Of a stretch of 33,545 nucleotides of DNA, positions 1-5,652 are shown piece by piece; position 1 is the first letter of the stretch, and each line of letters starts with the position of its first letter. A program made the position numbers and the translations under genes. The notes below the pieces were generated by a model. The model was given only the letters and a program-made list of their open reading frames with translations. It was not told where the DNA came from and did no database searches. This DNA is from a virus: positions 1 to 33,545 of IMG/VR virus record IMGVR_UViG_3300020582_000027. One strand, given 5' to 3'.

Positions 1-135
1 AAGCCTCGTAGCCACCTCCGTGAGTGGGCCCTGGATCGCGAAAAGTACCGTGGCCGGGTTGGCCGGCGCGGACCTATTCCGGACGACATCAAGGAAGACT
101 ACTACAATGAACACCCTGACGAACGGAGTGGGTGA
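1..135 (+). CDS. lsr2: Lsr2-like DNA-binding protein, C-terminal part (5' end outside window)
   Basis: Frame 1 is open from the first base and stops at 133-135, giving 44 residues. It contains REWA, then GRRGPIPDDI and a short helix. This matches the C-terminal AT-hook-like DNA-binding domain of Lsr2, where REWA is followed by RGRIP and a helix after a short loop. Lsr2 is the actinobacterial H-NS analogue that bridges AT-rich DNA and silences foreign genes; actinophages often carry their own copy. Its TGA overlaps the ATG of the next gene (TGATG), so translation is probably coupled. The N-terminal oligomerisation domain is not visible, so a short Lsr2-domain protein is possible. Confidence 0.72.
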   Translation, partial: KPRSHLREWALDREKYRGRVGRRGPIPDDIKEDYYNEHPDERSG

Positions 136-1802
136 TGTCTGACGCCGTTATGCATGCGCTCCACGTCCCGTGGTGGGTTCCGTTCGCGTTCTGGTTCGGG
201 CTCTACTTCCTGACGGCCTTTGGCTGGATCCTGAACGGCTACGGCATGGAGTACCTCGGCTGGCGCCATCCCGGACGGCCCGGCAAGATCCACCGTGTGC
301 TCGTCCGGTTCCACACAGGCGCACACATCCATCCGGACAAGAGCTATGGCGATGAGCGCAGGCTCCGCAGCATAGCCGGAAGCTCTAACCGCGCAACGCC
401 AGAAGGCGCAATCGTCTACTTCGCCCAGCGGTCGCGCGGTTACCGGGCGATCCGTAACAACGTCATTGTGATCCTGGTCCTGGTGATTCTGAGCTGCATG
501 GCAGACAGCCCGGCCGACACGGTGCGCGCCATCACCATCGCTATCGTCCTCGCCATACTCTGGAAGCTGACCGTTGTCGTGCTCCGGGCTCGTGTCGCCT
601 ACCGGCGAACCCATCCCGTCAGCCAGCCCGCGCTCGCCACGACCAAGATCGCCCGGCAGGTATTCGGAGCCGATGAAATGACGGAGGGTAACCGGCCGAT
701 CCTGGAAGTGGAAGAGAAGCCACAGCTGGAGGGTGTACCCAAGAACGTCCTCGCATCCCTGCTCGCGAGCAAGATGGGCTGCTCGGCTGCCGAGGTAACG
801 GCCCGGCTCAAGATGAGTCCGGAGCAGGGCAGTATTCAGCTTCCGGATACGTTCGGTGCGCTACTCCGTGAGCGCGAGCCGGTACAGGAGGTCATCGAGG
901 CGCACACGGTCGGCAAGGTCCGGTTCGTCTGGAAGACTACCGAGACGCCTCGCATGCTCGTGTGGATTCCGGTCATCGTTCCCAAGCTCCCGGACATGGT
1001 CCGCTTCCGCGACTACCTAGACAAGCTGGAAGCACTGGGCCCACGGGAGACCGGGCTAGGCGTCCGGGCTGACAAGACGATGTATGTGCAGAGCCACAAC
1101 GGAGACCTTCCGTGGTGGTGCCGGTTCATGGGCTCCGGTACTGGGAAGTCTATGAGCTTCCTCGTTAAGGCCGCGCAGATCGCCCACAAGGACCCACTAG
1201 CCGACATCTACTGCATCGACACCAAGCAGGTCTCGTTTGAGCCCCTCCATGGGATTCCCGGCATCCACATCTTCGACAATCCGGTCACGGAGATGGATAA
1301 GATCTGGAAGACTTTCTATGACCTGAACGGCATCCTCGAATCCCGGTACACGGCCGTCCGCGAGAAGCGCAAGCGGCTAACCGACTTCCGCGATATCTGG
1401 GTGTTCTGCGACGAGGGCAACCACCTGGGCGGCAAGCTCAAGACCTACTGGACCAAGACACTAGGCGAGTCGTCCGCGAGCCCGGTTATCTGGGCCGAGG
1501 CAATCGCGCCTCTTCTCCAGCAGGGCCGGCAGGCAAACATGTTCGGTGAGTTCATGTTCCAGGACCTAACCGACCGCGCGATGGGTGGGCAGTCCCTCAA
1601 GTTCGCGTTCTCGGCATTCTGCGCGGCTGGGTTCCAGCCCAACCAGTTCACGAGGACGATTGGCCCTCCGGCTATGGACTGTCTGGAAGGACCGGGTAAG
1701 ATACTAGTGTGCCAGGGGAATAAGCGAACCTGGACGCAAGGTTTCATGGATGACGAGCAATGGCTTCACGACTACGCGCTAGAGAACAGGAAGGGCCGAT
1801 GA
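135..1802 (+). CDS. FtsK/SpoIIIE-like DNA translocase with N-terminal membrane helices
   Basis: 555 residues from ATG 135; GGAG at 125-128 lies 6 nt upstream, and the GTG three bases earlier would be too close to it. There are hydrophobic segments near residues 10-32 and a pair near 105-155 (VIVILVLVILSC, then AITIAIVLAILW), a linker, and a P-loop ATPase domain with Walker A GSGTGKS at about 333-339 and a Walker B-like strand IWVFCDE near 420. This layout is that of FtsK/SpoIIIE/TraB motors, which move double-stranded DNA through a membrane pore. It is coupled to an upstream Lsr2-like gene and a downstream two-helix membrane protein. It could act in genome handling or in plasmid-like transfer; the phage role is inference. 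Confidence 0.82.
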   Translation: MSDAVMHALHVPWWVPFAFWFGLYFLTAFGWILNGYGMEYLGWRHPGRPGKIHRVLVRFHTGAHIHPDKSYGDERRLRSIAGSSNRATPEGAIVYFAQRSRGYRAIRNNVIVILVLVILSCMADSPADTVRAITIAIVLAILWKLTVVVLRARVAYRRTHPVSQPALATTKIARQVFGADEMTEGNRPILEVEEKPQLEGVPKNVLASLLASKMGCSAAEVTARLKMSPEQGSIQLPDTFGALLREREPVQEVIEAHTVGKVRFVWKTTETPRMLVWIPVIVPKLPDMVRFRDYLDKLEALGPRETGLGVRADKTMYVQSHNGDLPWWCRFMGSGTGKSMSFLVKAAQIAHKDPLADIYCIDTKQVSFEPLHGIPGIHIFDNPVTEMDKIWKTFYDLNGILESRYTAVREKRKRLTDFRDIWVFCDEGNHLGGKLKTYWTKTLGESSASPVIWAEAIAPLLQQGRQANMFGEFMFQDLTDRAMGGQSLKFAFSAFCAAGFQPNQFTRTIGPPAMDCLEGPGKILVCQGNKRTWTQGFMDDEQWLHDYALENRKGR

Positions 1803-2218
1803 TTAAGCGATGGATGTACCGGAGCGCTAGCAACGCACAGATGTCTCCGGCCGTGGGCGCTTTCTTCCTTGTAGTCGGGCTCGCCATTACGGTCTACATC
1901 TACCACCACATCATCATCCAGACGCTAGAGTACATGCTGATTGCCTGCGGCCTGATTGCGGCCGTCGCGGCGGCTATCGCTCTGATCGTCTCCGGCTACC
2001 GTTACAACCGCAAGCGGACGCGAGCCCGGATCACCGGAGCCCTCAAGGCCGTAGGCGAGGACCCGACTGGCATGACGTTCGGCGCGCTCGATGGAGCCCC
2101 ACCGATTCCGCCGCAGGACCGGGCGCAGATGGAGCAGACGGCCGACCTTCTGCGCGACGAGGGTGTTGAGCTGTCCTGGACTCAGGACGGCAAGACCCTG
2201 CGCGCCAAAAAGGACTAG
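1799..2218 (+). CDS. Two-helix membrane protein next to the translocase
   Basis: 139 residues from ATG 1799, overlapping the translocase stop as ATGA, with AGGAAGG just upstream. Two long hydrophobic segments sit at about residues 17-40 and 44-66, followed by a basic stretch (RYNRKRTRAR) and a soluble C-terminal half. I recognise no family. Position and topology recall the small Spd membrane proteins that accompany TraB in Streptomyces conjugative plasmids, but no sequence identity is claimed. It most likely works with the upstream FtsK-like motor at the membrane. Confidence 0.75.
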   Translation: MIKRWMYRSASNAQMSPAVGAFFLVVGLAITVYIYHHIIIQTLEYMLIACGLIAAVAAAIALIVSGYRYNRKRTRARITGALKAVGEDPTGMTFGALDGAPPIPPQDRAQMEQTADLLRDEGVELSWTQDGKTLRAKKD

Positions 2219-2343
2219 AGGCTCGCATACGGGTCAACGCCGGAGCCCTCGCACCGCTGGCACTGCTTCAGCGGGCAGAGGCGCGACGTCCCACTACCGC
2301 CGCACATCCCGCAGGGAATCTCAGGAGTCTCGTTCTCGCCCAT
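2215..2343 (-). CDS. 42-residue zinc-ribbon microprotein, probably leaderless
   Basis: Reading leftward from ATG at 2343, 42 codons end in TAG at 2217-2215, overlapping the end of the membrane-protein gene on the other strand. The peptide has CGMCGGSG, then CPLKQCQRCEGSG: two CxxCxGSG knuckles and one extra Cys, as in DnaJ-type zinc ribbons. A promoter-like -10 (TAGACT) ends only 6 nt before the ATG and there is no Shine-Dalgarno, so the mRNA is probably leaderless, which is common in actinobacteria. It is shorter than usual gene-calling limits. Function unknown; a zinc-binding role is inferred from the cysteines. Confidence 0.62.
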   Translation of the reverse strand: MGENETPEIPCGMCGGSGTSRLCPLKQCQRCEGSGVDPYASL

Positions 2344-2349
2344 ACCCAA

Positions 2350-2378
2350 AGTCTAGCCGAGCATGCCCAGCACGTCTA
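2350..2378 (-). promoter_or_regulatory. Promoter for the leaderless zinc-ribbon gene
   Basis: On the minus strand, TAGACG (2378-2373), a 17-nt spacer and TAGACT (2355-2350). The -10 box is 6 nt from the ATG, which puts the transcription start at or next to the start codon. Confidence 0.5.
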
Positions 2379-2418
2379 GAGGTTTTGCGAGAAAGTTCGA
2401 ACAGCCGGCCACGCTTGT

Positions 2419-2452
2419 TCGAAATTGGTTTCCTATCGAAATTGGTTTCCTA
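2419..2452 (+). repeat. Two contiguous 17-bp direct repeats, third degenerate copy downstream
   Basis: TCGAAATTGGTTTCCTA occurs twice head to tail (2419-2435, 2436-2452). A diverged copy TCGATTGTGGTTTTCTA is at 2465-2481. A further TTCGAA lies at 2396-2401. Iteron-like or operator-like, in the only long non-coding gap of the left arm. Confidence 0.75.
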
Positions 2453-2644
2453 ATCTGCAACCGTTCGATTGTGGTTTTCTAGAAATACCAATGACCAGCC
2501 AAAACTCATGAAACCGATCCGATGGGTAACTACTGCCTGCCCATGGTCGCTGCGCTCTGCATCGCTCTCTGGGTCGTGTAGGGCTATTTGCTGCAGAGTA
2601 ACCGGAAGTTGCCTAAAGTAGTCAAAGAAAGTTTGCCAGATCGT

Positions 2645-2673
2645 TCGCTTTTATGGCATGTCTGAGGTAGACT
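2645..2673 (+). promoter_or_regulatory. Promoter and conserved leader, first copy
   Basis: TAGACT at 2668-2673 with a weak -35 (TCGCTT, 2645-2650, 17-nt spacer). It is followed by the leader TAGGCGAAGAAAGGCGAG, which recurs before several later genes and ends in the ribosome-binding site. Confidence 0.5.
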
Positions 2674-2702
2674 TTGGTTGTAGGCGAAGAAAGGCGAGAG
2701 AG

Positions 2703-3218
2703 ATGAAACTGATAGCGTTCAACGTGAGCGACGGTACCGTGGAGATCCACAAGGCCGGCTGCGCGGACATCAAGCGAGGCGACCGGAAGCGCGGAAGCCA
2801 CCAGAGGTCGGCTCACTGGCGGTCGGATCAGGTCGAATTCGGCAAGATTGACTGGCCGACCAAGTACGACTTCTGCCACGACTACTGGGACAACGGAATC
2901 CTTTCCGAGCACGAGGCCGAGAACGGCAAAGGCTCGTTTGACGTCTGGCAGGGGATGGACTTCAAGCCCTGCTGTAACGCGCTCCCCCACGATATCCTCG
3001 TCGGTAGCGGCGAGCCGATCCCGGAGCCGGCCAAGCCCAAGACCAAGATCCAGGTCCGCAGGGAAGTCCGCGAAGTCCTCTACAACTCAATGATGAAGGA
3101 TCTAGAGGGTATGAAGGCCGACGTGAAGAATGGCTACCAGCCCCAGATGTACGCGGACTTGATGACAGAGCAGATAGAGCGCGTAGCCTTCATGTTCGGG
3201 ATGCGCGACGAGAAGTGA
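2703..3218 (+). CDS. Hypothetical phage protein, Cys/His-containing
   Basis: 171 residues from ATG 2703. This start is chosen over 2658 because the shared leader (AAAGGCGAGAGAG) ends right before it, and 2658 would lie upstream of the promoter start site. Visible features are an N-terminal VEIHKAGCADIKR segment, FCHDYW near residue 58, FKPCC near 90, and a C-terminal basic/helical region after residue 115. Several Cys and His residues could bind metal. I do not recognise the family. It is followed by a strong terminator, so it is a single-gene transcription unit. Confidence 0.72.
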   Translation: MKLIAFNVSDGTVEIHKAGCADIKRGDRKRGSHQRSAHWRSDQVEFGKIDWPTKYDFCHDYWDNGILSEHEAENGKGSFDVWQGMDFKPCCNALPHDILVGSGEPIPEPAKPKTKIQVRREVREVLYNSMMKDLEGMKADVKNGYQPQMYADLMTEQIERVAFMFGMRDEK

Positions 3219-3232
3219 GAGCGAGAGCAAGA

Positions 3233-3255
3233 GCCCGGCTCCGGCCGGGCATTTT
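3233..3255 (+). terminator. Intrinsic terminator with UCCG tetraloop
   Basis: GCCCGGC-TCCG-GCCGGGC, a perfect 7-bp stem with a UNCG-type loop at 3233-3250, followed by ATTTT. The T-tract runs directly into the -35 box of the next promoter. Confidence 0.85.
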
Positions 3256-3281
3256 GCTTTCCTGGCAACATCGGGTATACT
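3254..3281 (+). promoter_or_regulatory. Promoter TTGCTT-N16-TATACT
   Basis: -35 TTGCTT at 3254-3259, inside the T-tract of the preceding terminator, a 16-nt spacer, and -10 TATACT at 3276-3281. The leader CCTAGGCGAACGAAAG and an AGGCGAAAG ribosome-binding site precede ATG 3310. Confidence 0.72.
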
Positions 3282-3309
3282 TGCCCTAGGCGAACGAAAG
3301 AGGCGAAAG

Positions 3310-3594
3310 ATGTTGAAGGTTACCCCCACCGAGAAGATGATGCAGATCACAAAGGTTCCGGCCGGCATCAGGATGCGCCAGCTGGCAGGGATCAGCTATG
3401 TGGTCTATAGCATCGAAGTCAACGCGACCGGCTACTACCCGGTCATCGTCCGCGACACGGACGGCCACGCGCACTACTTCCGCCCGGACGCGAGGGTAAT
3501 CGTTCCGGTCGGTACGGTGTCGCTGGACGACTGCCAGGACCACGACGATGAGCATGGATGCTGCGACTCGTGCGGTAAGTGGGCCGACCGATGA
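3310..3594 (+). CDS. Small hypothetical protein with C-terminal Cys cluster
   Basis: 94 residues. The body is a predicted beta-rich segment (residues 25-70, with YYPVIVRDTDGHAHYF). The tail CQDHDDEHGCCDSCGKW has four Cys and two His that could form a zinc site. No known family recognised. It has its own promoter with the repeated leader and overlaps the next gene by ATGA, so the two are co-translated. Confidence 0.72.
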   Translation: MLKVTPTEKMMQITKVPAGIRMRQLAGISYVVYSIEVNATGYYPVIVRDTDGHAHYFRPDARVIVPVGTVSLDDCQDHDDEHGCCDSCGKWADR

Positions 3595-3770
3595 TGACGT
3601 TTGGGACTACCAAGCTAGCCGGGCGAGACGTACCGTGCCCGACCGGTAAGCAGATCCGGCAGGACCTCGCAGACTTGTGGTACGGCTGCCACGCGGTTAG
3701 CCGCGTTGACCCGGAGATCGCCCGCGTATGGTGGGAGCGATACCGTGCTTGGGGCGGCACAGGAAACTAG
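3591..3770 (+). CDS. 59-residue hypothetical protein
   Basis: Starts at ATG 3591 overlapping the upstream TGA; a second ATG follows at once. Short and basic, with a helical centre (IRQDLADLWYGCHAV) and a Trp-rich end (VWWERYRAWGG). Family unknown. It is the second gene of a two-gene unit closed by the terminator at 3776. Confidence 0.62.
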   Translation: MMTFGTTKLAGRDVPCPTGKQIRQDLADLWYGCHAVSRVDPEIARVWWERYRAWGGTGN

Positions 3771-3775
3771 GCGAG

Positions 3776-3800
3776 CGGCCCGGATCTTCCGGGCCGTTTT
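3776..3800 (+). terminator. Intrinsic terminator
   Basis: CGGCCCGGA-TCT-TCCGGGCCG, a perfect 9-bp stem at 3776-3796, followed by TTTT (3797-3800). As at 3233, the T-tract continues into a TTGCTT -35 box. Confidence 0.85.
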
Positions 3801-3825
3801 GCTTTCCGGAAACGTCGGGTATCCT
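3799..3825 (+). promoter_or_regulatory. Promoter TTGCTT-N15-TATCCT
   Basis: -35 at 3799-3804 overlapping the terminator T-tract; -10 TATCCT at 3820-3825. The leader ACTAGGCGAAACGAGAGG and AGGCGAGAAA lead to ATG 3854. Confidence 0.65.
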
Positions 3826-3853
3826 TGAACTAGGCGAAACGAGAGGCGAGAAA

Positions 3854-4303
3854 ATGACGACAGTACGCGAAGAGTACCCGGCCGAGTACGAGGCCGGATT
3901 CAAATTCGAGCGCTACGGTACCAAACCGGAAGTCTTCTGCGGAGGCGCGTATATCGAGGGCGAGCCCGGAGCTGCTGAGAAAGCTGACCGGTACTCCGCT
4001 TTCTGCGAAGGGATGTGCGACGGCACTCGTGCTCGTTGGGCGGCCGGAGGCGCGACCGATCGCGAGCGCGAGCTACTAGAGCAGGGTCACGCGGCGCAGC
4101 GGGCTCGCGGTATCGAGCCGCTGCCTATGCCGCCGACCTTCCGGCCGGTACCGGGCTCCGAGTATTTCGGAGAGATCAGCCGTTGTTGGTTCGCGACCGA
4201 CAGCGGAGACGGCGAAGTCATCCGTGCGGAGCCGACCCGAGAGCAGTCCGACAGCCCGGACGTCTGGCCCCTGACCGAGGACACCGTATGGGGTCCGGAG
4301 TAA
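3854..4303 (+). CDS. Hypothetical protein
   Basis: 149 residues from ATG 3854. Longer upstream starts would read through the promoter and leader, so this start is used. The first half looks compact (EYEAGFKFERYG, CGGAYIEG, FCEGMCDG); residues 60-90 are charged and helical (TDRERELLEQGHAAQRARG); the end is acidic. Family not recognised. It is a single-gene unit downstream of its own promoter; the next element is a structured RNA rather than a gene. Confidence 0.72.
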   Translation: MTTVREEYPAEYEAGFKFERYGTKPEVFCGGAYIEGEPGAAEKADRYSAFCEGMCDGTRARWAAGGATDRERELLEQGHAAQRARGIEPLPMPPTFRPVPGSEYFGEISRCWFATDSGDGEVIRAEPTREQSDSPDVWPLTEDTVWGPE

Positions 4304-4308
4304 ACCGG

Positions 4309-4337
4309 TAGCGCGCTCCGGATCTATGGAGTAGAAT
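4309..4337 (+). promoter_or_regulatory. Promoter of candidate noncoding RNA (TAGCGC-N17-TAGAAT)
   Basis: TAGCGC at 4309-4314, a 17-nt spacer and TAGAAT at 4332-4337. The same GTAGCGC-N17 arrangement occurs before -10 boxes at 5617 and 7049, and ATGGAGTAGA is shared with the latter. Confidence 0.55.
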
Positions 4338-4343
4338 TGCGAT

Positions 4344-4506
4344 AGTTAGCTGCGCCCCTTTGAGTGGTTCCTTCCGGGCGCGGCTAGCAGCGCCACCCGC
4401 GCAACACAATCTAACCAGCGGCTTGCTCAGACTGATCCCGTGATGTATGGCGGTAGGCTTGTTCCGCTGGCGACTATGATTGGACTTCGACGCGGGTGGC
4501 GTTTTG
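4344..4506 (+). ncRNA. Candidate structured noncoding RNA, about 160 nt
   Basis: No coding frame fits here. Transcription from the TAGAAT box should begin near 4344. The RNA could fold into a 5' hairpin, UAGCUGCGCCC (4347-4357) with GGGCGCGGCUA (4376-4386; 11 pairs, one G-U). It could also form a long-range perfect 11-bp stem, CGCCACCCGCG (4391-4401) with CGCGGGTGGCG (4491-4501), which encloses a 7-bp stem CCAGCGG (4415-4421) with CCGCTGG (4464-4470). The closing stem is followed by TTTTGCG, so the 3' end is also a terminator. A small regulatory RNA is the best reading. A tRNA was looked for and not found. Confidence 0.6.
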
Positions 4507-4531
4507 CGTTCTGGAGAAAATGGCCTATACT
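4504..4531 (+). promoter_or_regulatory. Promoter TTGCGT-N16-TATACT
   Basis: -35 TTGCGT at 4504-4509 sits in the T-run that ends the noncoding RNA; -10 TATACT at 4526-4531. A leader with CGTAGGCGAAC and AAAGGCGAGAACG precedes ATG 4568. Confidence 0.68.
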
Positions 4532-4567
4532 TGCCGTAGGCGAACTAACGTAGCAAAGGCGAGAACG

Positions 4568-5041
4568 ATGACTGAGACGACTGACCGGAAGACCTGGGAG
4601 ACGGAGCCCTGCGAGAAGCACGATCTGACGTGCTGCGGCGACTGTCTTGAGCAGGCCAAGCTGAAGCGCGACGAGCACGGTGACTTCCAGTACCGGAGCG
4701 ACTGCGCCGTACAGACGTACTCGGAGATCACCGGTATCAGCTACAGCATCGCGGCCTCGATTATGCTTGCGAACGGATTCCGTCCGGGAGTCGGCACGCG
4801 CGGCAGCGACCTCCGCGCCGCATTCGAGCAGACCGGTCTGACGGTCACCAATGTCACCTACATGGGCCCTGAAGGCGCAGTCGTGGCGTCGATGGAGGAA
4901 GGCCGGAAGTTCTACGTCCACGGCACCAAGGGCAAGCGAGCCCACGCATGGTCCATCACGGACGGCAACGAGAACCGGCCTTACTTCCCTCCGTACAACT
5001 ACCGTGTGTTTGAAGTCACGTCACCGGATTTTGACTTTTAA
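4568..5041 (+). CDS. Putative papain-like (C39-like) cysteine-protease-fold protein with Zn-binding N-terminus
   Basis: 157 residues from ATG 4568. An N-terminal CEKHDLTCCGDC (15-26) looks like a small zinc site. The rest has the order seen in papain-like/C39-type domains: a Cys at the start of a helix (SDCAVQTY, C46), a GTRGSDL turn near 77-82, a strand with FYVHG (115-119), and a His before an Asp/Asn (AHAWSITDGN: H126, D132, N134). C46/H126/D132 could be a catalytic triad. Phage proteins with this pattern are common, but I know of no assigned substrate. A peptidase, deubiquitinase-like or inactive structural role are all possible. Confidence 0.62.
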   Translation: MTETTDRKTWETEPCEKHDLTCCGDCLEQAKLKRDEHGDFQYRSDCAVQTYSEITGISYSIAASIMLANGFRPGVGTRGSDLRAAFEQTGLTVTNVTYMGPEGAVVASMEEGRKFYVHGTKGKRAHAWSITDGNENRPYFPPYNYRVFEVTSPDFDF

Positions 5042-5058
5042 CAAACATGAGGTAGACT
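5031..5058 (+). promoter_or_regulatory. Promoter TTGACT-N16-TAGACT
   Basis: -35 TTGACT at 5031-5036 (inside the last codons of the preceding gene) and -10 TAGACT at 5053-5058. The leader CCCTAGGCAAGAACGAAAGG leads to AGGCGAGAAG and ATG 5088. Confidence 0.75.
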
Positions 5059-5087
5059 TGCCCTAGGCAAGAACGAAAGGCGAGAAG

Positions 5088-5378
5088 ATGGACGAGATGC
5101 GGCGATGGAGCGCGGAGATCACATTCTACGGCTCCGACCTGGAGCTTGCGTGCCGTAGGAACGGCGAAACGATCGCGGCGAACGCGAGCGAGTACGACCT
5201 TCAGAAGGAACAAGCGAGGTCGGCCGTTAGCGAAGCGAGCGAGTACCTAAGAGCCGGGCTAGGCGAGATAGCCCACATTACCCTATTCAAGACTACCAAG
5301 GCTAACGGTACCGTTCCGGACCAGACTTGGTATGTGGAGCTTGACGAGCGCTCCGGCCGTTACGTCGGCCGTAGGTAA
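5088..5378 (+). CDS. Small hypothetical protein
   Basis: 96 residues. Pattern: a short beta segment (SAEITFYGSDLEL), a long helix rich in Ala/Glu (residues 30-58), then beta strands (IAHITLFKTTKA, QTWYVELDE) and a basic end. Family unknown. Its own promoter and repeated leader place it in the same regulon as its neighbours. Confidence 0.72.
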   Translation: MDEMRRWSAEITFYGSDLELACRRNGETIAANASEYDLQKEQARSAVSEASEYLRAGLGEIAHITLFKTTKANGTVPDQTWYVELDERSGRYVGRR

Positions 5379-5440
5379 GAGCCCGCGAGTAGGCGAGTAG
5401 ACGGGAACGATCGGTAAGGTTGATAGCGGAGCCCTGGCGT

Positions 5441-5596
5441 GTGGAGGTTCACTCCTACGCCGATAGGCCGCGTAAGGTTATGGTGTGGAAGCGAGGCCAC
5501 GAAAATCAGTGGTACTTTCAGAACTCACTAACCATCGACGAGGACGTTGACGCGGAGATTCTCAAAAAAGAGGTAATTAGCAGGCTGCCTGTGTAG
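5441..5596 (+). CDS. 51-residue hypothetical protein (short gene)
   Basis: An open frame of 52 codons from GTG 5441 with GGAG (5428-5431) 9 nt upstream; TTG 5420 is an alternative start giving 58 residues. The product has protein-like composition: VEVHSYADRPRKVMVWKR, then QWYFQNSLTIDEDVDAEIL and LKKEVISRLPV. It sits in a gap that otherwise has no gene, in the same direction as its neighbours. Function unknown. It falls below common ORF length cut-offs. Its TAG stop is also the first three bases of the next promoter's -35 box. Confidence 0.55.
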   Translation: MEVHSYADRPRKVMVWKRGHENQWYFQNSLTIDEDVDAEILKKEVISRLPV

Positions 5597-5622
5597 CGCT
5601 CTGTGCGTCTGTGCGCTATACT
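5594..5622 (+). promoter_or_regulatory. Promoter TAGCGC-N17-TATACT
   Basis: TAGCGC at 5594-5599 and TATACT at 5617-5622, 17 nt apart. The leader GATAGGCGAAAACGAAAGG and GGCGAGGACA precede GTG 5653. Confidence 0.6.
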
Positions 5623-5652
5623 TGGGATAGGCGAAAACGAAAGGCGAGGACA

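Larger units (their letters stand above)
2344..2702. other. Gene-poor, AT-richer intergenic region (candidate origin or operator)
   Basis: About 360 bases without a convincing gene. The left edge holds the minus-strand promoter, 2396-2485 holds tandem repeats and a TTTCTAGAAA palindrome (2476-2485), and the right end holds the promoter of the next gene. A 19-codon hydrophobic ORF (2522-2581) has no Shine-Dalgarno and is not called. It is visibly richer in A/T than its flanks, as expected for an origin or a silencer-bound control region. Confidence 0.5.

Noticed and set aside
102-614. Minus-strand 170-codon ORF opposite the translocase
   Set aside because: No ribosome site, Arg/Pro/Glu-biased composition, and fully overlapped by a recognised gene.
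2396-2485. Phage attachment site (attP)
   Set aside because: No integrase gene is in the window and no tRNA-like sequence is present; the repeats look like iterons or operators.
2522-2581. 19-codon hydrophobic ORF in the repeat-containing gap
   Set aside because: No Shine-Dalgarno and a competing longer frame from an upstream ATG; too short to support.
4471-4506. Resemblance to the tmRNA 5' part (TTCGAC after a G-rich run) near the end of the structured RNA
   Set aside because: There is no matching acceptor stem, no tag reading frame and no CCA end, and the stem closes as a terminator.
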